A stretch of DNA of 64,000 bases from Exobasidium rhododendri (taxonomy: Eukaryota; Basidiomycota; Exobasidiomycetes; Exobasidiales; Exobasidiaceae). Position numbers and translations under genes: made by a program. The notes under the pieces are model-generated. The model ran no database searches and was not told the origin of the DNA. It was given only the letters and a program-made list of their open reading frames with translations. Location of the stretch: NCBI GenBank assembly GCA_026210745.1, contig CP110630.1:2294001-2358000 (forward strand), in the 5' to 3' direction. Numbering within the stretch: position 1 is the first letter of the stretch; every line of letters starts with the position of its first letter. Positions 45,760-59,044 of this stretch are shown here, piece by piece.

Positions 45760-48700
45760 CTAGAAGCCTGACATTGCACCCGAAAGTGTATCATCGATTG
45801 CCTTGTTAATGGTGGCCTTTCTTTCCGGCAGGTCTTGTGCGTTGGGGAAGGAAGCAATGACTGCTTCTCGGACATTGCGCTTGGAGACCTGCATGAGGTC
45901 CACCTGACTAGCCAAGAACTGCCTGACTGCGTTGAGCAAGTCATCGTCAGATGGATGCTCCTTCAGGTTTATGTTGAGAGAAGGTCCTGCTACGCCTGCA
46001 ACGGCAAACGGATTATTGTGCGCACCGCCGGAGAAGTTCAGTAAAGTCGAGACAGATCGGCGGGCCATGTGTCCTGAATTGGGACCCCATGAGCCTCCGG
46101 TCATCTGTTGCTGGAGGCGGGCAGGATCCAGATCCGAATGGGAAGGGGAGTGATGCCCGAAATCGAGTGGTGTTTGCATACCGGCGGGCATCCCGTAAAG
46201 ACTCGGTGTCTGCTGCATGCCAAACATCGAGTTGGAGCTTAGAGGCATTCCGTACATCGACGAGTGCGGTTGAGGAGGCGGCATACCGTACATGGAGGTC
46301 ACAGGGTACATGGGCATTCCATACATCGACTGAGGCGTGACGGGAAGAGCAGCCATAGAGCCAGGCGTGCCAAGCAGATTCGTCGCCGAGCTTTGTCGAG
46401 ATCGAGGTGCGAGAATGTTGGTGTTTTGAAAGTAGTCGCCACCGCCACCATTATTGCCCCCGTAATCAGAGCCAGGATTAGAGCCGGCATAGTAGCTGCT
46501 CGGATACTGGACATTGGAGTACTGTACAGCATTGGCGTTGCTGAAGGGTCCTTGCAAGCTGTTACTTGCAGTGATACCAGATCGAATAGAGCCGCCGGTG
46601 TTCGTCTTTGTCAAATGGCCTGGCTGCTTCCAAATGTCCCGTTGGTAATCACTGTACTTCTTCAAGGGAATCATGCTGTCGTCGTAAGGCTCTTCGTCTG
46701 TTCCTGCCACAATCTTCTTGTTTCCCTTTTCACCAACGACGATCCTGGTGTTTCCCCAGGAAAAGTCGTCCATGTGCCAGAAGGAGTAGATCGGCAGGAA
46801 GAAGGACCAGATAGGGTACGCCAAGAGATAGATGAGCAGCCATCCCATGTACTGCCACTGCCGCTTCAAGAGGAAGATGACCATCTGTAGTCCATAGACA
46901 GCTGCAATGAGAGCGATAGAAATGTACGGAATCGGTGCACTACCCGTAGCAACCACGATGACCAAGTAAACGAGGTAGACCGTGGTGGCCGGTAAGATGA
47001 TCGTACCCAGCAGATCGATAAAGACGATGAATCGCATGGAAAACAGGCAGAATCCACATAGCTCAGGCATCAAGACCAGCTCTGCCAAATTATGAACGGT
47101 AGAGTTGATCCATCTTCGCCTTTGAGAGAGCAAGATTCCCCACTTGTCCGGCGCGCTTGTCTGAGCAGTAGCGTCTGGGCTGAACTTGGTTTTGTACGAG
47201 GGGAAGTTCTTCAAGATGAGCGTGGTAAGGAAACGATCTTCTCCCAGTGCAAACAGGTTCTTCTTATGCAGCGTGTCGACTTTATTTTCCGAGTACTCGT
47301 CCAGGATTCGATTGGAGATGAGCAGCGGTCGACCCTTGTCGGCACTTCGAATCCTGTACAAGGAGAAGCAGCCCGGCAAACATGTCACACTACCAAAGAG
47401 CGACTCGAAAGCCTTGGACAAGTGATGTGAAATGTAGTACTCGTACACTTGAATCATTGTCCACCACGAGCCTTCTTCGTTGTCCAACCTCGTCTCTCCA
47501 CAGAGGGCAATGATCTTTGAGTCATCCGCGGCCACAGCGACCAGTCTGTTCAGCCCTTCTGGTTCGACACTGGTGTCTGCATCGATGGTCAAGATGTACT
47601 CATAGAAGGCCGGATCGATTCCAATGACGTTCTTCATCTGGTGATAGATCTCCAGCTCCAAGGGATACATCGGTGCATCGAAGTGGACTCGATTCAGGTA
47701 CCGCATGAGAAGGATTTGCGTGTCTCTCTTACCTCGATTACCTGGCTTTGACCGTTCCGACGGTCTGCCCACTTTCACCACCACGATATACGGGACAACG
47801 TGTCCTTCAAACTCGTACAAGCCAGAGTAGACTTTGCCGTAGTTGAGCTGCTTCGATCCATCGGCGACCGACTTGAACATGAGTGGCTCCGGATTTATCT
47901 TGGGGTCCACTCCGAGAATGTCTAGGATGATCCGAGGCGTGGGCAACTCGTTTCCACTGCCGACAATCATTCCATCACAGATCATAAAGATCAGCTTCCG
48001 CTTGTCGTCGTATTGGAGCCCTGCTAGGGAGTCAATCGTCTTTCGAAGCTCATCTTCCCCCTCGGTGTAGCACGGCACGAGACAGATGACAAACTTGTCC
48101 TGCTGCTCCGGATTCCTCTTTGGCGACAACTGCAGCGCGGCCAAGAATTTGGAAACGATCGTCACGACAAGCAGGATGCTGAACCCAAGCAGCAGATAAT
48201 TCTGGACTTGACATCTTGCATCATCTCGGAAATCCTTCTTGCCGGCATAGAAGACATTGTCAAGACAAGCTTGCGTAGCTGCCTTTTCGGTGGAATTGAG
48301 TGAATTCATGGCATCCTTGAAATCGGAAGTGATGTCTGCTCCGGCTTGACTACTGAAGAGATCGCTGACGCCCGATGGCAGAAATTGATATGCACTACTG
48401 CTCGTGGAGAGAGAGTTTGTCCAGACGTAGTTGCTCAAGTCGTACACCTTGCTGTCCACGATAGCCCAATTCTTGTCGTTGCCCTTACTCGCGACGTCCT
48501 TTTTGGAAATGACAAAGGAGCCCTTGTAGTACTTTTGCATGTACGGCAGGAAAGTGTCGGGATACCATTCAATGTTGGCTAGCTTGCTGGACGGAAAGCC
48601 GGAAAGAGGCCCGCTGGTGTGAACAGCTTGTGTCACAGTGGGAGTGTAGTCGGTCGAGCTCGTGTTGGTGGACAGTACCAAATTCTCGTCTGTCACCAAG

Positions 48701-51700
48701 CCAGAACAGCCAACGGTCAAGGGGATAGGAAAGTAGGCGGTCAAGTCGAGACCGGCCAACTCCATCATCGCATCGCTGGTCACCGAAACGCTTGTGTCGG
48801 AGTGTTGCAATTTCCAGAACTTGCTGATGTCGTACACGTTACCACGAACGGCTACATAGAAGTTGTTGTCTGCGGTGTGCTCTGCCAGCTGTTCCGTGTT
48901 CCATACTTTACTTTGACCGGGACAGATGATCTTACCGAGTCCGATGATGTAGAAGAGGATGAAACAGCAAGCGAACAGGATGAGCGAACAGATTGTCACC
49001 TTTTCCCTCCACGCCATTTGCACGTCCGGCCTCTTCATTCCACCACAGCGAGACAAAAACGACGTGGGAATCCACCAAGTCATCATCCAAGTCAGTCGGA
49101 CCCACCATCGACGAGTGGCAGTGATTGGCTCTTCTTCGACGGCATCAATGCCCCTTCCTTCCATCCCCTTTCCATCCTTTTCAAGTAGGCCGACGTTCCT
49201 CGAGATGATGTTGGACGTGCTGCCGTACGCTTCGGCCTTTGTATCCCACTCATCTGTTCCCCACTCGCCGTATTTTGCTGCTGCTGCTTCCTCTGCTCCT
49301 TCCCGCATCATAGTCGAAGGCATCTCACCATACGACTGAAAGGGATTGGAAGCCAAGGAAGCCCGTCTGGAAAGCAGTTCGTCCGATTCATGATAGCCAG
49401 TGACACCTCCTTCTCCTCCTCCTCCTCCTCCACCCGAGCCACCTCCTTCGTCAACAGGTACAGGGGGATAGCGTGCCGAGTCACTCAGATCTGAATACTC
49501 CCTACTCATCAAAGGACTAGGAGCAGCCACCACTTCTTCGCTAGGCTCCTTGCTTCGTAATCGATCTTCCATCCGTCGCCATGGTCCGTAGTTCAACCAG
49601 ACCTTCTCTCCTCCCATGGCGTAATCCAGCGAGTCCCTCCACGCATTAGCAATAACGAAAGCTTGCACTTTGTCTCTTGCCTCTGAAACACCTGCTATCG
49701 TTGCTGCCTGCTCCACACCCTGGCCAGCATATCGCTTGCAGAAGTCGCTAAACGTCATTCCGGTAATGTATTCACATCGTTTCCTAGCTACCAAGTTGGG
49801 CAGATTCATCGAACGGACCTGCGACTTGACTCGTCGAACATCGAAAGAGTTGGCCTGGTCGATGTCGTTGGGCCGAATAGTGTACACCGTCCAGATCGTC
49901 TCTGCCGAAGAAAGGGTGGAGAGCAGTTCAGACAACGTCGAGTTGAGCTGTCTCGTGACTCCGTATGGCTTCTGTGGGTCCAAGAGTGGATCGACGGGGA
50001 GAGTGTTCCTCTCCAATGCGCTGAACTGTCGTAAAGGCCTGATGGAGACCTGAGCATTCACAATCACGTTTGCATCCATCGGGTGCATCTCCGCAGCTAA
50101 GCTAGGACCGGCAAACAACTTGGCGAGAAAAGGCTGATCCGATTGACGAAGGAGTTGCACGAAATTGGAGTCGAAAATGTCTTGCTCGTCCGATAAGAAG
50201 GATTTGACGTTGTAGGAGCAGCTTCCCTGATAGTGATTGATCCCAAAGCCTCGACGAGGAGGCAAAGTGCTCGTACTCGTGTTGTCAAGCGCAGAGTACG
50301 AATTGTGGTAGTTGTGACTGTCCAGTTCAGAGGTGAGAGCGGCTTCGTCGTCTTCCGAGATCTTTCCAGTCCGGACTTTGTGCAGAATTCGATCGATACT
50401 GCCAAGCACACCGATTGGTTTGCGATCGTTCTTTGATGTGCTTCCTACTCGTGCGTCACCCCGCAGTAATTCGACGCATGCAGTATTGTCGCCCGTCACA
50501 ACTTCCGGCAGCTTTACACCATCTTGGAGAATCTTGGCAGTGAATGAAGAGCCATCGTCGAACGCGAGTTTCTGAAGCCAATTGTGAACAGTCTCTGCGA
50601 CAAAGTTAGTAGCGAAGTCATATTGACCGAGAGGAGGAGAGCTTTGAGGAGGTGCACTTCCAACGCTAGCCCCTGCTTGCATTTGGCAGCCGATAATATC
50701 CACTTGAACGATCTGTGTGGCAGATTCGGACTCGTCATTCAGTGGTGCTACTTTGTGGTTGGCAGTTTCGACAACGTAGGCGAAAAGAGTAGCGTATAGA
50801 TCGCGAGCAAGCGCATCTCGTTGAAGCGCCGCTGCCGACTGGGAAAGATAGGAGGAAACGACTTCCTTGCGAATCATTCGACTTCGTGTCGTTAGAGCTT
50901 GTTCCAGATCTGCAGATGAGATTCCGAGGAGCTCTGCCACGTCTTCCAGCACCAGAGGATTCGACACTTTGGCAGCATCTGTCGAGGCGTCGTTGGTACC
51001 GGGCGCAGTGAAGGTGATGTTTCCGACCAGCAGAATGGCAGACAACAGACTGAAGATGGCTGTCAATTGCTTTTGCCTAAAGCCTAGAGTCATCATAGCC
51101 GCACGAAAGCTGTCCATCGCTATCGAGTCATCACTAGAGGGACCTCCCGATACCCTGTAGCAAGCAGAGGAAGCCAGTAGAGCGTACGAGGTGACGTCTT
51201 CCAAATGAAGACTTTCTCTTTCCTCGTGTGAAGCTCCCGCCAAGAATTGGTAGAAGATGTGGAAAGACCGCTCTTCTGATCCAAGGGGATTCTTCAGTCT
51301 TGATTTGTCCAGACCGAACGTCAACAATTTCGCAGCTTCTAGTCGTCCCTGAGTGGAAAAGTGTAGCTCGAGGTAGCGATTGACTCGACTTGCGTTGCCA
51401 TTATGTTTCGTCTTGGAACATCCAAAAGCATCGACGACGGTCTCCAAGGCATGAATCTGATCTGCCAAGTTCTTCTCCTTCTTGGACGTCTGGCTGGCGA
51501 CTCGCAGTAGTTGAGCAGTAACGAGCTTGGACATAAACGACTTGCCTGAATTGGTGGCACCGCTGAAAGGAGACGGAAGGGGGTAAGATCAGATGCGCTC
51601 CGTGGCATAGAGGGGTCACTCCAGCTCACCTGTATACAATTGCTTGTGAAGCTTGCGTCCTTTTCATACGGTGATACGTTCTCAGTGCTAGTTCGTAGGG

Positions 51701-51985
51701 GTGAGGGGGCAGGGTTTCGTCGGGATGCTGTGCAGCTTTTTCCTCCCAGTCGACATCTGTGTAGCATTGCTGGAGGTATGCTTCTGCGCTTACGTCGTTC
51801 AAGTTGGCCAACGTTCGAAGGGGATTGACTGCGATCAAGGACGTCGCACCGAGTCGAGTGTAATTGAGATCAGATCGGAATCGTGACTGTAGGACTGTCA
51901 CTATTGCATCGTCGGAAGGATACACTGTTGAGCTAGCATTGGCACTGACCAAGTCCACCAAGTCAGACGGACTTGACCCCGACAT
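45760..51985 (-). CDS. Chitin synthase with myosin-like motor domain (class V/VII type)
   Basis: Exons 51630-51985 and 45760-51562 give 2052 residues. Order: myosin-like motor (about 1-780) with P-loop-like SGATNSGKS; membrane segments (about 910-990, VTICSLILFACCFILFYII); cytochrome b5-like domain (about 1000-1080, with VYDISKFW); a membrane segment near 1230; the glycosyltransferase 2 chitin synthase domain (about 1270-1610). That domain has LVPCYTEGEDEL, TIDADTS, EDRFLTT and the catalytic QRRRW. Terminal membrane helices and a Ser/Gly/Met-rich tail with about five YGMP-type repeats (about 1860-1915) follow. A DEK_C-like end (about 1985-2050) closes it. It makes chitin at growing tips; the motor probably helps delivery or retention on the actin track. 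Ustilago Mcs1 has the same architecture. The 67-nt intron splits the P-loop. Confidence 0.96.
46167..46335 (-). repeat. YGMP-type short repeats in the chitin synthase tail
   Basis: Within the coding sequence, Met-rich units SMYGMP, SMYGMP, SMYGMP, SMFGM and SLYGMP recur with 6-14 residues between them. They are imperfect at DNA level, suggesting old divergence. They fall between the terminal membrane helices and the DEK_C-like domain. Confidence 0.8.
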
Positions 51986-53408
51986 GGTAGCTGTCGCAAC
52001 TCAAGGCAGAAAGGGTAGGAGAGCGGCGAAAGAGGATAGAGCCCTACCCGAATCTTGCGCAAATTCGAGCAAAGAGACAGAGACCTACTCCTGACAAACT
52101 ACTCTCGAGCAAGTCCGATCTTGTGGATGAGAAACAAGCTCCGCCTACCCTTTTGCGCTCAACGAGGTGAGGGGAAAAGGCGTTGCAGAGTTCGTAAAAA
52201 TGACGGCCCATGCCTGTCCCTTCCATAGCCCTTCTGTGTCATCATATAATTTTGCCTGTTCCTTCCTCCAATGAAGCATGCAGGCAAATTTCAACGAAGA
52301 GGAGAATGATGTAAATAATTTTTATTAGATTGTAACTATTTTTGGGTTTGCAGGAGGGGTTCAATCACAAAAATTAGCCTCTGAACGTCGGAATAGCGCG
52401 TCTTTCGGTTGTAGGGCCGTCCCTCTTCTCGTGATTGGCGCCGCTCCCCGCCATCGATGGGGACGAGGCAGCCTTTCCCAGAATGTCATGCTGACGACGA
52501 CGACGAGATGGCTTCTTCGTAGCATTGGAGCATCTCCCTTAGGCAGGTTGTATGTTCTACTGAAATGTCGTCCTGATCACCCTACATATATGTCTAGTCT
52601 TCCTTGCCGAAGAGCACTTCTCTAGCTACGTTCATTACCCTGACCGCGGGATTCTGACCTGCTCGCGTGATCTTGCCGTTGCCGTGCTGAGTGCGACGAG
52701 GAGAGACCAAATTTCACCCTGAACCCACGTCCGCCACGCGAAGAGAAGCGCGCGTCTTGGATTCACTCTCTACCGCTTGCGTTGTCGCGCTTTTGGTGTC
52801 TGTCGTATTGATGCAAGTTGGTTTTGGTACTGGAAATTGCTCGAGCCACGCCCTTTTTTCTCCCTCTCGCGCTTGGCTGGCGTTAGTTTGATAGACCGGC
52901 ACAACTTTCTTTTCAATCTTAACCAATCCATCCACATCTTCCCTTTGCACCGTCATCAAACTTTGACTACTTTCACCTCGCACGACAGCCACATCTCAAC
53001 AGGTGAGTACAGTGTACCATGAATGTTGACCTGGAAAGTAGAGGGGATGTCCGGTAGGGGAGTACCGTGGCGGGAGATCCAGCTTATCAGACGCTCTCAA
53101 GATCAGTGGATGGTTTGGACTCGGACACTTATATAAAGGAGAAGCGTCCCAAAAAGGCACATCTCCTTATATTGTCTGAAGTTGCACAAAGGGAGCGGGA
53201 AGAGGACAGTCTTTGCTCGTATCTCCCAGTGCGATTGCCCTTGCTTGCTTTGCGATTGTGTCTCTTTCGGACACCCTTTCTTCCCACTGTCGCGCGTAAT
53301 TCTGGTTTGAAAATCAGATAGACAATCACGCTTACATCCTATCGTCTTATCCTTTCTCTCCTATGCTTTTGACAGCACTTTCATTGATCGCTACCGCTAG
53401 TCATAACA
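51986..53408. promoter_or_regulatory. Divergent intergenic region, chitin synthase / 14-3-3, with leader intron
   Basis: A 1.4-kb spacer between divergent starts. An AT-rich block lies near 52310-52350. On the + strand a probable 14-3-3 leader intron runs from CAG|GTGAGT at 53002/53003 to TTTTGACAG ending at 53375 (373 nt), 33 nt before the ATG. No protein gene is supported in it. Confidence 0.5.
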
Positions 53409-54458
53409 ATGTCTGAAACAAGAGAAGATTCCGTCTACCTCGCCAAGTTGGCTGAGCAAGCTGAACGATATGAAGGTGACTAGTGGCCTTAGAGCGGCGC
53501 AAGTAGTCTATTGCGAGTGGCACGGTGACTTACTCCCCCCCTCCCTGAATCTTCATCACACAGAGATGGTCGAGAACATGAAGCGAGTGGCTTCCTCTGA
53601 TCAAGAGCTCACTGTCGAAGAGCGAAATTTGCTCTCTGTTGCCTACAAGAACGTCATTGGTGCTCGACGTGCATCGTGGAGAATCGTGTCTTCCATTGAA
53701 CAGAAGGAAGAAAGCAAGGGTAACGACTCCCAAGTCACTATGATCAAGAAGTACCGCGAAAAGATTGAAGCTGAATTGGCTCAAATCTGTGAAGATATCC
53801 TTGATGTCCTTGACAAGCATTTGATTCCCTCCGCCGCTTCGGGAGAGAGCAAGGTGTTCTACCACAAGATGTGAGTACGCGAAGAAGCGCGTTCTGCTGT
53901 GATGAACGCAGTCAACCGTGTTGTCATCTTACTCAACATCGCTCTTTGCACCTTCCTCAACTACAGGAAGGGAGACTACCACCGATACTTGGCTGAATTC
54001 GCTACTGGCGACAAGCGAAAGGACTCTGCTGACAAGTCACTCGAGGCTTACAAGGCTGCTTCAGATGTAGCTGTCACTGAGCTACCACCAACACACCCCA
54101 TCCGATTGGGATTGGCGCTCAACTTCAGTGTCTTCTACTACGAGATCCTAAACTCGCCTGACCGCGCTTGCCACTTGGCCAAGCAGGCCTTTGACGATGC
54201 CATTGCCGAGCTCGACACTCTTTCCGAAGAGAGCTACAAGGATAGCACTCGTGAGTAATTCTCACACTAGCTCTTTTGCAAATAGGGACGGTATAGTAAG
54301 ATCTGACCTACTTTACTTTACCTCTTTCAGTCATCATGCAATTGCTCAGAGACAATTTGACATTGTGGACCAGCGATATGCAAGACTCGGAAAGCAAGCC
54401 AACAGATGCTGCCGCCGAAGCTCCAGCAGCCGAAGCAAAGGGTGAAGAGGCCGCATAA
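53409..54458 (+). CDS. BMH1: 14-3-3 protein (Bmh/Rad24-like)
   Basis: Exons 53409-53475, 53564-53870, 53967-54250 and 54331-54458 give 261 residues. The start [22 protein letters not shown] matches the family. Diagnostic parts are [53 protein letters not shown] and [16 protein letters not shown]. The phosphopeptide groove Lys/Arg/Arg-Tyr residues are present in these segments. The tail is Ala/Glu-rich, as in fungi. It binds phosphoserine or phosphothreonine partners in checkpoint, growth and metabolic control. All introns have GTGA-type donors. Confidence 0.97.
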
Positions 54459-55326
54459 AGAAAGTACACCAGGTATCACACAGTAAAGAAGGCGGGAAGG
54501 GGAGTGGTGGACCTTGCATTGGTTTGCGAGAGAGGAGAGACTTCTTCAAGCTTTTTGGTCAAGTTGATTTAGATTGCGGGTGATTGTGTCCCCCCCATTT
54601 TCCCAATCCCCTTTCCCCCTTCCCTCACCATCATCGCACTCTTGTGTCTCTTGTCTTAAAGGTACTTCATCTTTCTCTTAAATCTCCATCTTTTCGCTTT
54701 TCAATCCATTTCCCTTTTTGTCCCACTCTTCTTTGTTCTCATTACCCTCACATACACTGAAAACGCTCGCCAGATCCCTCTTCTTTGGCTGATCTGCTAT
54801 TCGTGTGCGAAGCATGGAGAACTGCTCCCGAAAACACGCATCTGTCCTACACTAATGGGACGGGATCAGGTCTGACTCTAGGGAGAAGTATGCCAGATTC
54901 CTTTTATTCTACCTTGTCATGCCCACCATTCAATCGCCCGGTCGAGACAGCTGCATGCGAGACTAGGGACAGTCAATGATGCGCCGCTTCCTTGGCTATT
55001 GTGGCGCTGCAGCATGCTGAAGAGGGGATCTCGCTCGAAAGAACAAAGGGAAGTCTGGGCGGGCACTAGGGAAGTTATGTGCGCACGCGCCAAGTCTCCA
55101 ATTACACCTTCCTCCTCCTGCCTCCCACCTCCGCCCTAGCCCTCTTCCACCTGCCACACGCTCCCGCATCTGCCTTGTAGTTGCTCGTGTCAGCTTGCTC
55201 ACTTGCATCACAATCTTCACGAGTCGAATCGGTCTCACTCCTTCCTCCATTCCCCATTTTGCAAGCAAGACCGAGCGGCAATAGCGATCCGAAAAGCCTC
55301 CTCGACCGGGAACAGGCCAGCACAAG
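54459..55326. other. Intergenic region between 14-3-3 and AP-2 alpha
   Basis: About 870 bp between two + strand genes. It is CT-rich around 54590-54760, typical of a 3' UTR and downstream promoter. The minus-strand frames near 55000-55500 are Arg/Gly-rich shadows without support. Confidence 0.5.
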
Positions 55327-58300
55327 ATGGCGTCTCAAAATTCCATGAAGGGATTGGTGCAATACATTGCCGATCTCAGGGCATGTAGAGTGAGGGAGTT
55401 GGAAGAGAAACGTATCAATCGGGAGATGGCACACATTCGTCAGAAGTTCAAGGGTAAGTAAACGTAGAGAATGGTGCCTGTAATAGATAGGCAAGCTCAC
55501 TCGAGATTTCTTGGTGGGTCGTGGAAACGGTAGAGGGCTCTTTGGATGGGTATCAGAGGAGGAAATATCTCGCCAAGATCATCTTTACCTACATTTTGGG
55601 GTACAGTGTTGAATTCGGACACATGGAAGCAGTCAATCTGATCGCTAGTACCAAGTATTCGGAGAAGCAGATTGTGAGTACTTCCCGGCTTGGGTTCGAA
55701 TGAAGAGAGAGCTTATAGGAGACAATTTGAACTGATGGCCTCCTCCTCTACCAGGGCTACCTTGCCATCACACTACTTATGCATGAGAACTCCGACTTGG
55801 TCAGGCTGGTCATCAACTCGATACGAAAAGACTTGGACGAGTACAATGAAGTTAACAATTGTCTTGCTTTGCACGCTATTGCTAATATAGGAGGGAAGGA
55901 AATGGCAGAAGCTCTTGCCGAGGATGTCCACCGGCTTCTCATATCCCCCACGTCAAAAAGTTTCGTCAAGAAGAAAGCAGCGTTGACGCTGCTGCGACTG
56001 TATCGAAAACATCCAGAGGTAATTCCGGCCGATGAGTGGGCCAGTCGTATCGTCTCTATCATGGATGATACGAATCTAGGTGTCGCGTTGACAGTGACAA
56101 GTCTGGTGATGACACTGGCACAGGATCATCCCGACGCATACGGAATCGCCTATCAGAAGGCTGTCGATCGATTGGCCAAGATTGTTCTGGAAGAAGACTT
56201 CACCAACGAGTACATATATTACAAAGTACCGATCCCCTGGCTCCAAATCAAATGCCTTCGATTGCTGCAGTATTACCCACCTTCCGAAGATCCCACTGTC
56301 CGCAAAACTATCGACAGTGTGCTAGAGCAGATTCTGGACAACTCTCAGGACACGCCCAAGAATGTACAGCATAACAATGCTCAAAATGCAGTGCTGTTCG
56401 AAGCGATCAATCTTGCCATCCATCTGGACACCGAATCGACTGTAGTGGCCAAGTCTTCCGTCTTGCTAGGCCGCTTCATCATGTCTAGAGAAACGAACGT
56501 GCGCTACCTGGGGCTCGACACAATGGCTCACTTGGCAGCCTGCGTCGAGAGTCTAGATCCGATCAAGATGCATCAGGACACCATCATCCTTTCGCTCAGA
56601 GATAAGGACATCAGCGTGCGTAGAAGAGGACTGGATCTTCTGTATAGTATGTGCGATGTTGGCAACGCCAAAACGATCGTGGCCGAACTGCTCCGATATC
56701 TTCACATTGCTGACTTTGCACTACGAGAAGAAATGGTGCTCAAGATTGCCATCTTGACGGAGAAGTTCGCTACAGAGTACTCTTGGTACGTCGACACGAT
56801 CCTGCAGCTGATCAGTTCAGCGGGTGATCATGTCGGAGAAGAAGTTTGGTTCCGAGTCTGTCAGATTGTGACAAACAACGAAGATGTGCAGGAGTATGCA
56901 GCTAGGAAGGTGTTTGAGCATCTGAAGTCTTCCTCTTGTCACGAGAATCTGATCAAAGTCGGTGGTGAGTCTTTCCCCCTTTTCTTCTCCCCCCCCCCTT
57001 TTGAGCCAGTCTGTCTTTGCATCGCATCACTGACTTTCTTCTTCGTGATTCTTTTCATTGCCGTCAGGGTACATCCTGGGTGAATTTGGTCATTTGATCG
57101 CCAATGAGACTGGTGCAAGTCCCATTGAACAGTTCCATGCCCTTCATTCGAGGTCGCATCTTTGCTCTCAGCCAGCGCGCGCTTTACTGCTCTCGACGTA
57201 CGTGAAGTGGCTGAACCTGTTCCCCGAGATTCGTGAACAGCTCCTCTTTGTCATGAATCGCTATCGACACGTTCTCGACGCAGAACTACAACAGAGAGCG
57301 TGCGAGTACGTTGCCTTGGCCGAATTACCCACCGACGACTTGCTGCAGATCGTCTGCGAAGAAATGCCGCCATTCCAAGAAAAGTCTTCCCTCTTACTAA
57401 GTCGACTGCAACGAAAGCACGGTGATACAGAAGACAAAAGGACGTGGATAATCGGTGGGAAGGAGGTGAATAGAGATCGTGATCAGGCTCGTCAAGAGAG
57501 TCTCAAGAAGGGCATCGTCAATGGGGGAGCCATGCCGCAAGGACCTGCTGCCACTCTCATCTCGGCTGACAAACGAAGGGATGTAGTCACTGCAAATGGA
57601 AACGGAAATTACGCTGCTCAGAACGGTGAACAAAGTAATGGACAGGAGGATCTTCTGTCCGACTTGGAAGGTCTGGATATGGGCGGGGGAGGTGGAGGAA
57701 CGGGAGATGGCAGTGGTGCCCTACTTCCTTCCGAAGAAGCAAACGATGCCGCCATGATTTCCTCTTCTAGGCCTTTGATAGGCGAGGGGGACGGTAGCCT
57801 GGACTCGCCACTCTTGCCGCTTGCTACCGGCACGAATTCATTTCCCACCACCATCACCACCAACGGCGGCGGCGGCGGCGGCGGCGGCGACACCACCGTC
57901 ACTCCCGAGGCTGCTTACACGCCAGGCTTCACTCGTCAATACCACCGACTGTGCTTCTCCAACGAAGGCATACTCTACGAGGATTCCCAGCTGCAGATCG
58001 GACTCAAGTCGGAATACCACGGCAATCTCGGTCGCATTGCCCTCTACTTTGGCAACAAGATCTCCGTCGGCTTTACTTCCTTCACTTTGACGGCCAAGTC
58101 GCAAGACTCTGATGCGCTTTCCGTGACGATGCCAAAGATGCCGTTCAACTCGTTGGGTGCCATGACACAGGTTCAGCATGTCATCGAAGTAGAATGCAAG
58201 CATCCATTCACTCGGCCGCCGCTCTTAAAGATCTCTTACTTGGCCGGTTCGATGCAGGAAATCTCCCTGAGACTGCCGGTCATCTTGACCAAATTCATCG

Positions 58301-58787
58301 AGCCTGTGCAACTAGCCTCCAGCGACTTCTTTGAAAGGTGGAAGCAGATCGGGGGACCACCAAGAGAAGCACAAAAGATTTTTGCATTCAAGCTGACGAA
58401 ACAGGGTCAGGTGGACATCTCACGGAATAAGAAGATCGTCTCAGGCGCAAGAGTTCAGGTGTTAAGTGGAGTTGATCCAAATCCTGTCAACCTTGTTGCG
58501 GCAGGCGTGTTGCACACTTCTGCATCAGGCAAAGTAGGATGTCTCCTGCGGAATGAGCCAAACAGCCAAGCAAAGGTGAGCAACGAGAGCGGACCTCGAA
58601 CGAAGTCTACTTGTTTAATCGGGAATTGACTTTCTCCTCTCCCTTCTGTTCTCTCTCTCTCTCTCTCTCTCCCATCCTCCCCCTTCAGCTTTGCCGACTG
58701 ACGGTGCGAACGACAAACGATGTCGTCTCGGCTGAAGTTCTGCGCCTATTGACAACAGTCATGAGTGCCGAGAATCAAGAAATCTAG
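55327..58787 (+). CDS. APL3: AP-2 complex subunit alpha (alpha-adaptin)
   Basis: Exons 55327-55453, 55534-55673, 55755-56964, 57068-58575 and 58689-58787 give 1027 residues. The start MASQNSMKGLVQYIADLRAC is typical of alpha-adaptin. The trunk of helical repeats runs to about 640, with GYLAITLLMHENSDLVRLVIN, ALHAIANIGGKEMAEAL and PWLQIKCLRLLQYYPP. A Gly/Ser-rich hinge contains a run of eight Gly from GGC codons. The appendage begins near 770 and ends with the alpha-type platform (FIEPVQLASSDFFERWKQIG and LCRLTVRTTN). It links cargo, PIP2 and clathrin in endocytosis. Intron 4 (58576-58688) has a 20-nt CT repeat as its pyrimidine tract. Confidence 0.95.
57865..57889 (+). repeat. GGC trinucleotide run (poly-Gly in AP-2 alpha hinge)
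   Basis: About eight GGC codons in a row, encoding a poly-Gly stretch in the hinge between trunk and appendage. It is likely to vary in length between strains. Confidence 0.9.
58651..58670. repeat. CT dinucleotide microsatellite in AP-2 alpha intron 4
   Basis: Ten CT units lie in the last intron of AP-2 alpha, about 20 nt before the acceptor CAG at 58688. It probably acts as the pyrimidine tract of that intron. Confidence 0.9.
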
Positions 58788-59044
58788 CGAACACACGCAT
58801 ATCATGATTGCTGCCTACTGTCCCCGCGCCCACACCACCGGAGTCCATCCCTCCTCTCTCCACCGTCCCCCCCCCTCAGCACCTTGTACATCAGGATACG
58901 CGCTCACGAATGACATGACGTCGAAGAAGGAATGCTGTCACGACATTTATTTGCAAATCTTCCCCAGATGTTATACCTTTTACACAAACTCATTGACGAA
59001 AACTAAACACCTGCGAGGGAAACATCGGCTCTCGACTCGACTGC

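Noticed and set aside
46264-46890. 208-aa + strand frame opposite the chitin synthase
   Set aside because: It is Arg/His/Val-rich, the usual reverse reading of Ser/Gly/Tyr-rich coding sequence, and the minus frame is clearly real.
55685-55715. GGTTCGAAT, like a tRNA B box
   Set aside because: It lies in an AP-2 alpha intron, with no A box or cloverleaf around it.
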